In this document: piece by piece, positions 8,260-15,930 of the stretch
How positions within the stretch are numbered: the first letter of the stretch is position 1
How the letters are laid out: every line of letters begins with the position of its first letter
From: JAISJU01 sp031555675
GTDB lineage: Bacteria > Bacteroidota > Bacteroidia > Bacteroidales > Paludibacteraceae
DNA: 17,377 nt
Direction: 5' to 3'
Assembly (NCBI GenBank): GCA_031555675.1
Contig: JAVBUB010000013.1
Span: 1-17,377, forward strand
Notes under the pieces: generated by a model
What the model saw: the letters and a program-made list of their open reading frames with translations, nothing else
What the model was told of the DNA's origin: nothing
Database searches by the model: none
Program-made: the position numbers and the translations under genes

Positions 8260-8279
8260 ACCAAATTGTATTTTCTTTG
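8250..8279 (+). promoter_or_regulatory. Predicted adk promoter
   Basis: TTG (8250-8252), a 19-base spacer and TTTCTTTG (8272-8279), one mismatch from TAnnTTTG, lie 43 bases upstream of the adk ATG. Spacing is as expected for the Bacteroidota housekeeping sigma factor. Confidence 0.45.
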
Positions 8280-8322
8280 TACTCTTATTCTAAAACATGT
8301 AAACAATAAAAAAATAAAGACA

Positions 8323-8895
8323 ATGACTAACGTAGTAATTTTTGGAGCACCTGGATCAGGCAAAGGAACTCAAAGTGAATTAATTATCAAAAAATATGGA
8401 TTAGACCATATCTCAACCGGCGACGTATTAAGAGCCGAAATGAAGAATCAAACAGAACTGGGAAAAATAGCCGAAGGTTATATTTCTAAAGGACAATTGG
8501 TTCCGGACGAATTAATTATTGATATGCTGGCCAAAGTACTTGATAGCAAAAAAGATTCTAAAGGAGTTATTTTTGATGGTTTCCCCAGAACTATTCCACA
8601 AGGCAAAGCGTTGGATAATATGCTGAAAGAAAGAAACACACAAGTAGATGTTGTTGTTAGCCTTGATGTAAATGAAGCAGAATTGATCGACCGTTTATTG
8701 AAAAGAGGACAAATGTCCGGCCGTTCCGATGATAACCTGGAAACCATCAAATCTCGTTTGGATGTTTACCACGGGCAAACATCTCCATTGAAACAATACT
8801 ACACCGAACAAGGAAAACTAGCTCCAATTAAAGGTGTTGGTACCATTGAAGATATTTTCGAAAGAATAGCAAAAGCAATTGATGCTGTAAAATAA
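8323..8895 (+). CDS. adk: Adenylate kinase, short form
   Basis: A 190-residue cytoplasmic enzyme interconverting ATP + AMP and 2 ADP. The P-loop GAPGSGKGT is at 8-16. The AMP-binding segment STGDVLR (31-37) and the motif GFPRT (86-90) are present. The lid between residues about 127 and 139 (KRGQMSGRSDDN) is short and has no zinc-binding cysteines, so this is the short-lid variant, consistent with the length. The ATG at 8323 starts exactly at the conserved TNVVIFGAPGSGKG. An in-frame TTG further upstream would add 22 residues overlapping the predicted promoter, so it is rejected. obg follows after a 100-base spacer rich in inverted repeats. Confidence 0.97.
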   Translation: MTNVVIFGAPGSGKGTQSELIIKKYGLDHISTGDVLRAEMKNQTELGKIAEGYISKGQLVPDELIIDMLAKVLDSKKDSKGVIFDGFPRTIPQGKALDNMLKERNTQVDVVVSLDVNEAELIDRLLKRGQMSGRSDDNLETIKSRLDVYHGQTSPLKQYYTEQGKLAPIKGVGTIEDIFERIAKAIDAVK

Positions 8896-8899
8896 TAAA

Positions 8900-8993
8900 A
8901 AGTTTTAAGTAGTAAGTTTTAAGTTATAAGATACCGACCTTTAATCCTTATAACTTAAAACCAATAACTTATAACTAAAAGCTTATAACTAAA
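8900..8993. repeat. Nested direct and inverted repeats between adk and obg
   Basis: A perfect 15-bp inverted repeat, GTTTTAAGTTATAAG (8916-8930) and CTTATAACTTAAAAC (8947-8961), encloses a 16-base loop. An additional AAGTTTTAAGT copy lies at 8900-8910 (repeated at 8914-8924). Two more CTTATAACTAAA copies lie at 8968 and 8982. The array fills the spacer almost up to the obg ATG. It may fold in the transcript as a weak AT-rich hairpin; there is no T-run typical of a terminator. Confidence 0.75.
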
Positions 8994-8995
8994 CC

Positions 8996-10135
8996 ATGGC
9001 CGAAACAAATTTTGTCGACTACGTAAAAATATTCTGTGCATCCGGAAATGGAGGAGCAGGTTCCGCCCACTTTCACAGGGAAAAGTATATCCCAAAAGGA
9101 GGTCCCGACGGTGGCGATGGGGGCCGTGGAGGGCATATCATCCTTCGGGGTAACAGAAATTACTGGACGCTTATCCATTTAAGATACGCGCGTCACGTTT
9201 ATGCCGGACATGGAGAATCGGGAAGCCGTAGCCGCAGTTTTGGGAAAGACGGCGAAGACAAGATAATAGAAGTTCCGTTGGGAACTGTTGCCTACGATGC
9301 CGAAACAGGAGAATTCCTGGCAGAAATAACCGAAGACAAGCAAGATCTCATCCTGCTAAAAGGAGGAAGAGGCGGACAGGGCAACTGGCATTTCAGAACC
9401 TCTACCAACCAAACTCCACGCTATGCACAACCAGGTGAGCCGAAACAAGAAAAAGCGGTTATCCTTGAGCTTAAAGTATTAGCAGATGTCGGACTGGTAG
9501 GCTTTCCCAATGCCGGAAAATCAACGCTACTTTCGGTAGTCTCGGCCGCCAAGCCTAAAATAGCCAATTATCCGTTTACCACCTTGGTGCCGAATTTAGG
9601 AATCGTAGAATACCGGGATAACAAATCATTTGCCATGGCCGATATCCCCGGTATCATAGAAGGTGCCAGCGAAGGAAAAGGACTTGGGTTACGTTTTCTT
9701 CGCCATATTGAACGTAATGCCATATTGCTTTTCTTAATTCCGGCTGACAGCAAAGACTTGAAAAAAGAATATGAGATTTTGCTTAATGAATTATCGCAGT
9801 TCAATCCCGAACTAGTTGATAAGAAAAGAATATTGGCCATTTCCAAAAGCGATATGCTGGATGCTGAGCTTATGGATGCCATGAGAGCTGAATTACCTGC
9901 TGATATTCCTACTGTCTTTATCTCGGCTGTCAGCGGGCAAGGTATATCAGAACTGAAAGACATACTTTGGGCTGCTGTAAGCAAAGAAAAAGAAAAACCA
10001 ACCATTATTTCTCACCGCCCTCTGGATATAAAACATATTCCTAAGGACGACGAAGGCATTGAAATCGAAGAAGAGGAAGAATATGACGATGAATTCGAAG
10101 ACAATGAATTTTACTATGATGAGGATGAAGATTAA
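8996..10135 (+). CDS. obg: Ribosome-associated GTPase Obg (CgtA)
   Basis: A 379-residue essential GTPase that binds the large ribosomal subunit during assembly and under stress. Residues 1-160 form the glycine-rich Obg fold (GNGGAGSAHFHREK, GGPDGGDGGRGG). The G domain spans about 161-330: G1 GFPNAGKST (169-177), the switch threonines T195/T196, G3 DIPG (216-219), G4 SKSD (283-286) where the common form is NKxD, and G5 SAVSG (310-314). Residues 352-379 are a very acidic tail (mostly Glu, Asp and Tyr) in place of a folded C-terminal domain. The ATG at 8996 matches the usual family start. The gene ends at a shared bidirectional terminator facing the glycosyltransferase gene. Confidence 0.97.
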   Translation: MAETNFVDYVKIFCASGNGGAGSAHFHREKYIPKGGPDGGDGGRGGHIILRGNRNYWTLIHLRYARHVYAGHGESGSRSRSFGKDGEDKIIEVPLGTVAYDAETGEFLAEITEDKQDLILLKGGRGGQGNWHFRTSTNQTPRYAQPGEPKQEKAVILELKVLADVGLVGFPNAGKSTLLSVVSAAKPKIANYPFTTLVPNLGIVEYRDNKSFAMADIPGIIEGASEGKGLGLRFLRHIERNAILLFLIPADSKDLKKEYEILLNELSQFNPELVDKKRILAISKSDMLDAELMDAMRAELPADIPTVFISAVSGQGISELKDILWAAVSKEKEKPTIISHRPLDIKHIPKDDEGIEIEEEEEYDDEFEDNEFYYDEDED

Positions 10136-10140
10136 ATAAA

Positions 10141-10179
10141 TTAAAATGCCTGTTTATAGAATTTAAACAGGCATTTTAA
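10141..10179. terminator. Bidirectional terminator between obg and the glycosyltransferase gene
   Basis: A perfect 16-bp stem, TTAAAATGCCTGTTTA (10141-10156) and its complement (10164-10179), with a 7-base loop. A-rich and T-rich flanks on either side make it work in both directions, as expected between convergent genes. It begins 5 bases after the obg stop and ends at the base before the glycosyltransferase stop. Confidence 0.88.
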
Positions 10180-11283
10180 TTAACTTCGTCTTCCTTTCCA
10201 ATCGAACTTACCAAACAACCCGGATATCGCCGTTGTTATAACATAAAACGGATAAATAAGACTCAACGGAAATACCCAACGTAACAATTGGCTTGACCGG
10301 ACAAACCTTCCGAAAGAAAAAAGCAATATCCTGTCCACAATTATTTTAACGAGGAAAATAAACGCAAAAGGTATCCAATAAGAAGAGTTGACAAAAATAG
10401 CCAGCACAAGATTTAAAATAATAACAAAGGATACTCCGAATACCGACAAAGCCGATAAAATAACATCTCTGTCTCTATAAGAAGAACTCTTTGACACCCA
10501 TCTTTTCCGTTGGTTGAAAAACTCTGAAACACTATTGCTTGGAGCTGTAAAAACAACAGCTTTATCTGACTTGAGATAAGAAATCTTTCCCTTTTTCTTT
10601 TTAATGCTCATCATTAAAAACATATCATCCCCGGAAAGCTTCTGATGCTTTAGGTTAGCACTATTATTATCCCATGCTTCTCTTGTAAATGCCATATTGG
10701 CACCATTGCACATAATAGGAAATCCTGCACAAGCCGCACCTGCGGTAGAAGCCTGCAAACTCATAAATTCCAGCGCCTGCATTTGCCGGAAAGCCGTATT
10801 ATCAAAAGTCATCACAACAGGCGCTATGATCATATCCGGATGATTTTCTTCATAAAAATCGGCTATCGTTTCAATCCAGCACTGATGCGGCACACAATCT
10901 GCATCCGTACAAACAATCAAAGAACCTGTACTATTGGCAATGCCTTCTATTAAAGCATTCTTTTTGCCTTCGCCTGCCGCGCGAATAACCGAAATATGTT
11001 TTTTCCCTGTAATGTAATCAGAAATCACCGAAAAGGAATGATCTATAGAATGATCATCAACCAGAATAACCTCTATATACTGATAAGTCTGTTTCTCCAA
11101 TGCTTGTAACAATCGCAGAATATGAACCGACTCATTCCTCAATGGTACAACAACAGAAACAAGAAAAGGCATATCTGCCCTACTCTCACCATGAAAAAAA
11201 GGCATTCGGTTCCAACCTATTATAAAAATAAGAATAAAAGCGGCATATAAAACGCAAAGGAAATAAGAAGCGATTAAAATCAT
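10180..11283 (-). CDS. Membrane-bound family 2 glycosyltransferase
   Basis: A 367-residue protein from the ATG at 11283. A transmembrane helix lies at about 2-24. The GT-A domain follows: SVVVPLRNE (43-51), VDDHS with DD at 76-77, the metal-binding DAD at 127-129, the acceptor-site GDD at 218-220 and QRKRW at 258-262, the QxxRW signature seen in processive enzymes. Further membrane helices lie at about 278-298, 302-324 and 336-357. It probably transfers sugar from a nucleotide-sugar at the cytoplasmic membrane, for a polysaccharide or glycolipid; the substrate cannot be told. A start further upstream (11337) would overlap the preceding gene; the 11283 start leaves a 7-base gap and suggests translational coupling. 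Confidence 0.88.
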   Translation of the reverse strand: MILIASYFLCVLYAAFILIFIIGWNRMPFFHGESRADMPFLVSVVVPLRNESVHILRLLQALEKQTYQYIEVILVDDHSIDHSFSVISDYITGKKHISVIRAAGEGKKNALIEGIANSTGSLIVCTDADCVPHQCWIETIADFYEENHPDMIIAPVVMTFDNTAFRQMQALEFMSLQASTAGAACAGFPIMCNGANMAFTREAWDNNSANLKHQKLSGDDMFLMMSIKKKKGKISYLKSDKAVVFTAPSNSVSEFFNQRKRWVSKSSSYRDRDVILSALSVFGVSFVIILNLVLAIFVNSSYWIPFAFIFLVKIIVDRILLFSFGRFVRSSQLLRWVFPLSLIYPFYVITTAISGLFGKFDWKGRRS

Positions 11284-11290
11284 CTTTTGC

Positions 11291-11536
11291 TTATTTTTTA
11301 TAAATACAACTGTCTTTACAATCCTTATTATGAACAATTTTAATATGATTACTCTCTATCATCTTTTCTAGTTCTTCTAACAATGCCCTTTCCTGACTAT
11401 CAAGTATACCATCTTCATAAGCTATTTCCATCATCAATTCATAATCATGATGAGTTATTTCATGATATTGAATGGCATTTTCAATAGTTTTTCTCAATTC
11501 TAAGGCACTTTTACTAACTTTATATTTATCTTCCAT
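11291..11536 (-). CDS. Small acidic protein of unknown function, TerB-like motif
   Basis: An 81-residue soluble protein starting at the ATG at 11536 (MEDKYKVSKSALELRK). No family is recognised with confidence. Residues about 40-62 (MMEIAYEDGILDSQERALLEELE) have the spacing 'A-x-x-DG-x-L-x-x-x-E' found in TerB-like helical domains, but the protein is too short for a full TerB fold. The C-terminus has two cysteines (NKDCKDSCIY). An upstream extension to 11614 would start within an AT-rich stretch and is unlikely. It lies 7 bases before the glycosyltransferase, so the two are almost certainly co-transcribed. Confidence 0.65.
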   Translation of the reverse strand: MEDKYKVSKSALELRKTIENAIQYHEITHHDYELMMEIAYEDGILDSQERALLEELEKMIESNHIKIVHNKDCKDSCIYKK

Positions 11537-11570
11537 CTTTAAACCGTTATTTCTTATTTTTAAAAACAAA

Positions 11571-11578
11571 CAAATGTA
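11571..11578 (-). promoter_or_regulatory. Possible -7 element of the small protein / glycosyltransferase operon
   Basis: On the reverse strand TACATTTG fits TAnnTTTG and lies 34 bases upstream of the ATG at 11536. No -33 element is found at the usual spacing. Confidence 0.38.
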
Positions 11579-11616
11579 TAAAAAGTTACATAGTAAAGGT
11601 CTTATTTTTAGCAAAA

Positions 11617-11650
11617 TTTGAGGTTTTTTCCTTCTTTTTTATTATCTTTG
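11617..11650 (+). promoter_or_regulatory. Predicted promoter of the M6 protease pair
   Basis: TTTG (11617-11620), a 22-base spacer and TATCTTTG (11643-11650) agree with the Bacteroidota housekeeping consensus; the spacer is one base longer than typical. It lies 23 bases before the first protease ATG. The 31-base gap between the two protease genes has no promoter match, so this one probably serves both. Confidence 0.55.
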
Positions 11651-11673
11651 TGTAATATATTGATTGCTATCAA

Positions 11674-13494
11674 ATGAAAAAAACATTTACAATTACCATA
11701 TTCTTTCTCCTTTATATTTTTTTTCAGGCAAATGCCGCTCCCGCTAAAAAAGGGTTGCAAACCGATATTTTGCCCGACAGTACTTCTATTTCATTTTTTG
11801 TTTATGGAGACGAAAAATACCATTATGTTGTTTCCCCCGATGGCTATGTGCTACTGAAAAATGAAGACGGACATTATGTTTACGCGGAAAAAGACGCAAA
11901 AGATTACCTGGTAGCAGGGCCTATTGTTGCACATGATGAAGAAAACAGGACACAAGAGGAAGTTTCTTATTTAAAAACTATTTCTACTTTTTTAGAATAT
12001 CATCCTGAACAGATTGCTATTTTTCTTGAAACAAATAATAAACAAACATCAAAACTAAAGAGTAAATCATTTTCAATACTTTCTGGGGAAAATACAAATC
12101 CATATGCACAAAAACACAAACGTAATCTGGTTATTCTGGTTCAGTTTGCCAATTTATCGTTTACAGAAAGTAATGTAGTCACTAAGTTCAACAACTTGCT
12201 AAACCAGGAAGGATATAATTACAACGGTGCCACCGGAAGTGTACGCGATTACTTTATAGAAAGTTCTTTTGGAGCTTACCAGCCGACTTTCGATGTAGTA
12301 GGTCCTTATACTTTACCTCAAAATATGGTATACTATGTAGGTAATAATCGTCAAATGGTTATTGATGCCTGTAAAAAAGCAGATGATAATGGAGTTGATT
12401 TTTCATTGTATGCTACAAACAACGACCCTTATGTAGACAATGTTTGTATCATCTATGCAGGAAATAATGGCGCCGATGCCGGAGGTGCACGCATTTGGCC
12501 ACATTTTGATCATTTAAGCAACACAAACACAATGTTTGATGAAAAAATTATTTATAATTACATTTGTACTTCCGAACTAAAGGCAAAAACTAAAATACCT
12601 CTTATTAGCGAATTATGTGGGATAGGCACATTTACTCACGAATTCTCTCACTTATTCGACATCCCTGATTTATATAATACGGACAATAGCTCTGTTTTTT
12701 GTCTTGATGAATGGGATATTATGGACTATGGCTTATATTCCAACGAAGGAAATACACCCCCTACTTTTTCTGCTTATGAACGCTTTTATATGGGCTGGTT
12801 AACACCTGAGATTTTATCTGCTTCTCAAGCAAATGTAACATTACCGAACCTGATAGACAGCAACAAAGCCTTTATAATAGCGGGATCTACTCCTAATATG
12901 AACGGATACAAACCGAGTCCTAATGAATTCTTTTTACTCGAAAACAGGCAGATGGAAGGGTCAGACGCTTATTTGCCCAATCATGGAATGCTGATTTGGC
13001 ATATCAATTACAATCAAAGCAATTGGGATAAAAATACTACCAACAATTATACACCACAAAGAGTGTATATTGTCCCTGCCGACAGGATTCATAGTAGTAT
13101 GACAAAAGAAGGAGACCCATTCCCCGGCACTTCGGGGCAAACGTCTTATATCCCTACATTGTGGGATAATTCGATTCTGAACGTATCTATTAGTGATATC
13201 TCTGAGCATAACGCAGTCATTACGTTTAACTTCAAGAATAACTCTGATGTTGGATATAAACCGAAAAAAAATAACTCCATTAGCATATGGCCTGCCAATA
13301 ATACACTATACATTTCGGGCATAGAAGAAAAAACACAGCTCAAAATAATACAAGCAGACGGAAAAACAATACAAGTTAAAACATTAACCGACTCCTTGAA
13401 TGAAATATATATTCCCGAAACAGGAATATATATCGTACAGCTAGCCTCCAAAAACACAACTTTTTCTGCAAAAGTTGTTATTACAAAACCATAA
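11674..13494 (+). CDS. Secreted M6-family metalloprotease, first of a tandem pair
   Basis: A 606-residue exported protein: signal peptide 1-21 (cleavage near QANA), then an N-terminal propeptide-like region with the GDEKYHYVVSPDGYVLLKN pattern typical of M6 (immune inhibitor A-like) proteases. The catalytic domain spans about 145-420. The zinc motif is HEFSHLFDIPD (322-332), with H322, E323, H326 and D332 in place. The residue normally glycine in HExxHxxGxxD is Asp at 329. A methionine-turn-like WDIMDYG has M350. Residues about 534-606 resemble a T9SS type A sorting domain (ISIWPANNTLYISG, ending GIYIVQLASK and KVVI), predicting outer-membrane export and surface attachment or release. It is followed 31 bases later by a paralogue of identical length. 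It may be a protease with an altered active site or a divergent but active enzyme. Confidence 0.88.
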   Translation: MKKTFTITIFFLLYIFFQANAAPAKKGLQTDILPDSTSISFFVYGDEKYHYVVSPDGYVLLKNEDGHYVYAEKDAKDYLVAGPIVAHDEENRTQEEVSYLKTISTFLEYHPEQIAIFLETNNKQTSKLKSKSFSILSGENTNPYAQKHKRNLVILVQFANLSFTESNVVTKFNNLLNQEGYNYNGATGSVRDYFIESSFGAYQPTFDVVGPYTLPQNMVYYVGNNRQMVIDACKKADDNGVDFSLYATNNDPYVDNVCIIYAGNNGADAGGARIWPHFDHLSNTNTMFDEKIIYNYICTSELKAKTKIPLISELCGIGTFTHEFSHLFDIPDLYNTDNSSVFCLDEWDIMDYGLYSNEGNTPPTFSAYERFYMGWLTPEILSASQANVTLPNLIDSNKAFIIAGSTPNMNGYKPSPNEFFLLENRQMEGSDAYLPNHGMLIWHINYNQSNWDKNTTNNYTPQRVYIVPADRIHSSMTKEGDPFPGTSGQTSYIPTLWDNSILNVSISDISEHNAVITFNFKNNSDVGYKPKKNNSISIWPANNTLYISGIEEKTQLKIIQADGKTIQVKTLTDSLNEIYIPETGIYIVQLASKNTTFSAKVVITKP

Positions 13495-13525
13495 AATAGG
13501 TCTTCTGTGGAAGATAATCATAAAA

Positions 13526-15346
13526 ATGAAAAAAATATCTATCCTCATATTATTTTTTCTTTTGTTGTTATGCCATGGAACAAATGGGGCACCTATGGTC
13601 AGGGATCTTCATACAGAATCTTTGCCGGATGGAAGTTCTATTTCATATTACTCAAACGGAGACGAGCGGCTTTATTACACTCTTTCGCCAGACGGATACG
13701 TATTGATGAAAAATGAGAATGGTTATTATACTTACGCACAAAAAGATGACAAAGACTATTTAGTTGCAGGAAACATTGTTGCTCATGATGAAAAAGACCG
13801 GACAAAAGAAGAAATCTCATATTTAAAAACAATAACTCCTTATTTAACCTATCACCCGGATCAGTTACCGAAATGCCTTGATAATATTGAAAAAACAAGC
13901 TTTAAGGCACAATCGTTATATGCTTCTTCAGATAATAATACCAACCCTAATTCACAAATGCATAAAAGGAACCTCGTTATCCTGGTTGAACCTTCAGATG
14001 TTTCATTTACAATAGAAAATCCGGTAGAAAAATTCCATAATTTACTTAATGAAGAAGATTATAACTACAACGGGGCAACCGGCAGTGTACGCGATTATTT
14101 TATAGAAAGTTCTTCCGGAGCTTACCAACCCGATTTCGATGTGATTGGCCCCTATAAAGTATCCTCTCCTACATCTTATTACGCACGCAATGACAATTTC
14201 AATATGCCCGAAATGGTCATCGAAGTCTGCCAGAAAGCATGTGAAGATGGAGTCGATTTTTCTCTTTATGCTACCAACAACAACCTTTATGTAGATAATA
14301 TCTGCATTATTTATGCCGGTAAAAATAAAGCGGAAACAGGAGGAGGAAGTTACATACATCCATACAATGGAAAAGTAGAAGAGGTTTTAGCCTGTAATGG
14401 AAAAATAATCAGCAACTTTATGTGTACATCCGAGTTGCGTATGGTAAATACAAATACTACCGAGATTTGCGGAATAGGAACTTTTGTGCATGAATTTTCT
14501 CACATATTAGGTTTACCCGATTTTTATTATACCGGTATCGGCAGCGCGTTTTGTTTAGACGAATGGGATGTTATGGATTACGGATTGTATTCGAACAAAG
14601 GCCGTACCCCACCTTCTTTTTCTTCTTACGAAAGATTCTTTATGGGATGGCTGACTCCAGAAATTCTGACAGATGCAACAACAAACATAACGCTTCCAGA
14701 ACTAATTTCCAGCAACAAAGCATATATTATTTCCAAAAGCACACCCGATTTAAACGGATACAATCCTGCCCCAAATGAATTCTTTCTATTGGAAAACAGG
14801 CAACAAAAAGGATCCGATGCTTATTTACCTAATCATGGAATGATTATCTGGCATATTAATTACGATAAAAATTCCTGGAATAAAAATATTGTCAATAATG
14901 GCACTCCACAAAAAGTATATCTTGTTCCGGCAGATGGCTCACACACCAGCGGAAGCAAAGGAGGCGATTCTTTTCCCAACACTTCAAAAAAAGATTATTA
15001 TTCTCCGTTTTTGTGGGATAATACGAACTTAGACAAACCAATAACGAACATTACCGAAAGCAATGAAATTATCATATTTAATTTCGGTAATAATGCATTC
15101 AGCGAATTGGAATCTGCAAATACTAATGCCATAAATGTATGGTCAATAAATAATACATTATTTATTTCTGGAATAAAAGAAGAAACGAAACTTCAAGTGA
15201 TCGGAATAGATGGAAAAATAATACAAGAAAAAATATTAACTGGTACTTTTAATGAGTTACATATCCATAAAACAGGGATTTATATTATGCAATTGAAATC
15301 TGCAAACTATTCATCTTCATTCAAAATTTTCTTATCCAATAATTAA
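13526..15346 (+). CDS. Secreted M6-family metalloprotease, second of a tandem pair
   Basis: Also 606 residues when started at the ATG at 13526, which opens a clean signal peptide (MKKISILILFFLLLLCHGTNG). An upstream TTG at 13475 would put 17 odd residues before it and overlap the previous gene. It has the same architecture as its neighbour: propeptide-like region (SPDGYVLMKNENGYYTYAQ), catalytic domain with the canonical HEFSHILGLPD (322-332, Gly329 present), WDVMDYG with M350, and a C-terminal T9SS-like sorting domain (NVWSINNTLFISG to the end). Long blocks are nearly identical to the first copy (NYNGATGSVRDYFIESS, LPNHGM-IWHINY), showing a tandem duplication. Likely role: surface or extracellular proteolysis. 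The substrate is unknown. Confidence 0.9.
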   Translation: MKKISILILFFLLLLCHGTNGAPMVRDLHTESLPDGSSISYYSNGDERLYYTLSPDGYVLMKNENGYYTYAQKDDKDYLVAGNIVAHDEKDRTKEEISYLKTITPYLTYHPDQLPKCLDNIEKTSFKAQSLYASSDNNTNPNSQMHKRNLVILVEPSDVSFTIENPVEKFHNLLNEEDYNYNGATGSVRDYFIESSSGAYQPDFDVIGPYKVSSPTSYYARNDNFNMPEMVIEVCQKACEDGVDFSLYATNNNLYVDNICIIYAGKNKAETGGGSYIHPYNGKVEEVLACNGKIISNFMCTSELRMVNTNTTEICGIGTFVHEFSHILGLPDFYYTGIGSAFCLDEWDVMDYGLYSNKGRTPPSFSSYERFFMGWLTPEILTDATTNITLPELISSNKAYIISKSTPDLNGYNPAPNEFFLLENRQQKGSDAYLPNHGMIIWHINYDKNSWNKNIVNNGTPQKVYLVPADGSHTSGSKGGDSFPNTSKKDYYSPFLWDNTNLDKPITNITESNEIIIFNFGNNAFSELESANTNAINVWSINNTLFISGIKEETKLQVIGIDGKIIQEKILTGTFNELHIHKTGIYIMQLKSANYSSSFKIFLSNN

Positions 15347-15411
15347 ATTTACTAAAAATCAGCACATTAAATCAAACATAGAAAAAATTATATAAAAAAT
15401 AGCCGGAATAT

Positions 15412-15442
15412 TTTGGAGGATAAAAAAAAGGTTGTACATTTG
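15412..15442 (+). promoter_or_regulatory. Promoter of tRNA-Glu and rpsT
   Basis: TTTG (15412-15415), exactly 19 bases, then TACATTTG (15435-15442): a perfect match to the Bacteroidota housekeeping promoter. Transcription would start around 15449, about 16 bases before the tRNA. This is the best promoter in the window. Confidence 0.75.
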
Positions 15443-15464
15443 CATCCGATTTCAATGAAAATGA

Positions 15465-15536
15465 GGTCCATTCGTCTATCGGTTAGGACGCCAGGTTTTC
15501 ATCCTGGAAAGAGGAGTTCGATTCTCCTATGGACTA
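15465..15536 (+). tRNA. tRNA-Glu (anticodon TTC)
   Basis: A 72-base cloverleaf. The acceptor arm GGTCCAT pairs with ATGGACT (one G-T wobble at the end) and discriminator A is at 15536. The D-arm region is GTCTATCGGTTAGGAC. The anticodon stem CCAGG/CCTGG encloses the loop TTTTCAT with anticodon TTC. The T-arm GAGGAGTTCGATTCTCCT carries TTCGATT. CCA is not encoded. rpsT starts 25 bases later, so the tRNA is probably processed from a joint transcript. Confidence 0.97.
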
Positions 15537-15561
15537 CTAATTAAGTAAAAAGAATTTCACG

Positions 15562-15813
15562 ATGGCAAATCATCAATCATCCATAAAAAGGATAAGACAA
15601 GCAGAAAAAAGAAAATTGCACAATAGATATTATGCAAAAACTGCGCGTAACGCTGTAAGAAAATTACGTTCATTAGATAATAAACAAGAAGCGGCAGAGT
15701 TACTTACTAAAGTGAGTTCTATGTTAGATAAATTGGCTAAGAAAAATGTAATTCATAAAAACAAAGCCAGTAATTTAAAATCTAAATTATCTCAAAAAGT
15801 AAATAAATTGTAA
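15562..15813 (+). CDS. rpsT: 30S ribosomal protein S20
   Basis: An 83-residue, strongly basic helical protein that binds 16S rRNA in the small subunit. It begins MANHQSSIKRIRQAEKRKLH, the usual S20 start, with the NRYYAKTARNAVRKLR helix and a C-terminal segment rich in Lys and Ser. The length is normal for the family. It lies directly behind tRNA-Glu with no promoter between them and ends before a hairpin terminator, so the tRNA and S20 form one unit. Confidence 0.97.
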   Translation: MANHQSSIKRIRQAEKRKLHNRYYAKTARNAVRKLRSLDNKQEAAELLTKVSSMLDKLAKKNVIHKNKASNLKSKLSQKVNKL

Positions 15814-15840
15814 TTTAAAAATTACAAAAATAAAGATATA

Positions 15841-15870
15841 AAGTCTTTCTCTATTGAGGAAGACTTTTTT
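15841..15870 (+). terminator. Rho-independent terminator after rpsT
   Basis: An 11-bp stem, AAGTCTTTCTC (15841-15851) and GAGGAAGACTT (15856-15866), with one G-T wobble and loop TATT, followed by TTTT and a further T-rich tract. It is 27 bases after the rpsT stop. Confidence 0.85.
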
Positions 15871-15903
15871 GTTATTTTCATATCCAAATTCTTAATTGTT
15901 TAT

Positions 15904-15911
15904 TACTTTTG
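15904..15911 (+). promoter_or_regulatory. Predicted -7 element of radC/proB
   Basis: TACTTTTG fits TAnnTTTG and lies 19 bases before the radC ATG. No TTTG occurs at the usual spacing upstream, so the -33 part is weak or absent. Confidence 0.45.
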
Positions 15912-15930
15912 TTGAAAAATAAATATAAGA

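Noticed and set aside
8993..9010. Alternative idea that obg is co-transcribed with adk from the adk promoter only
   Set aside because: Neither a promoter nor a terminator is clear in the spacer, so operon membership cannot be decided from sequence.
9842..9853. Non-canonical G4 motif SKSD in Obg as a sign of loss of function
   Set aside because: A Ser or Thr in place of Asn at this position is, as far as I recall, common in Bacteroidota Obg; all other G motifs are intact.
9568..10005. Minus-strand open frame of 145 codons inside obg
   Set aside because: Shadow of the obg reading frame; no recognisable domain.
13475..13525. Longer N-terminus of the second M6 protease from a TTG start
   Set aside because: It would overlap the first protease gene and place charged residues ahead of an otherwise perfect signal peptide.
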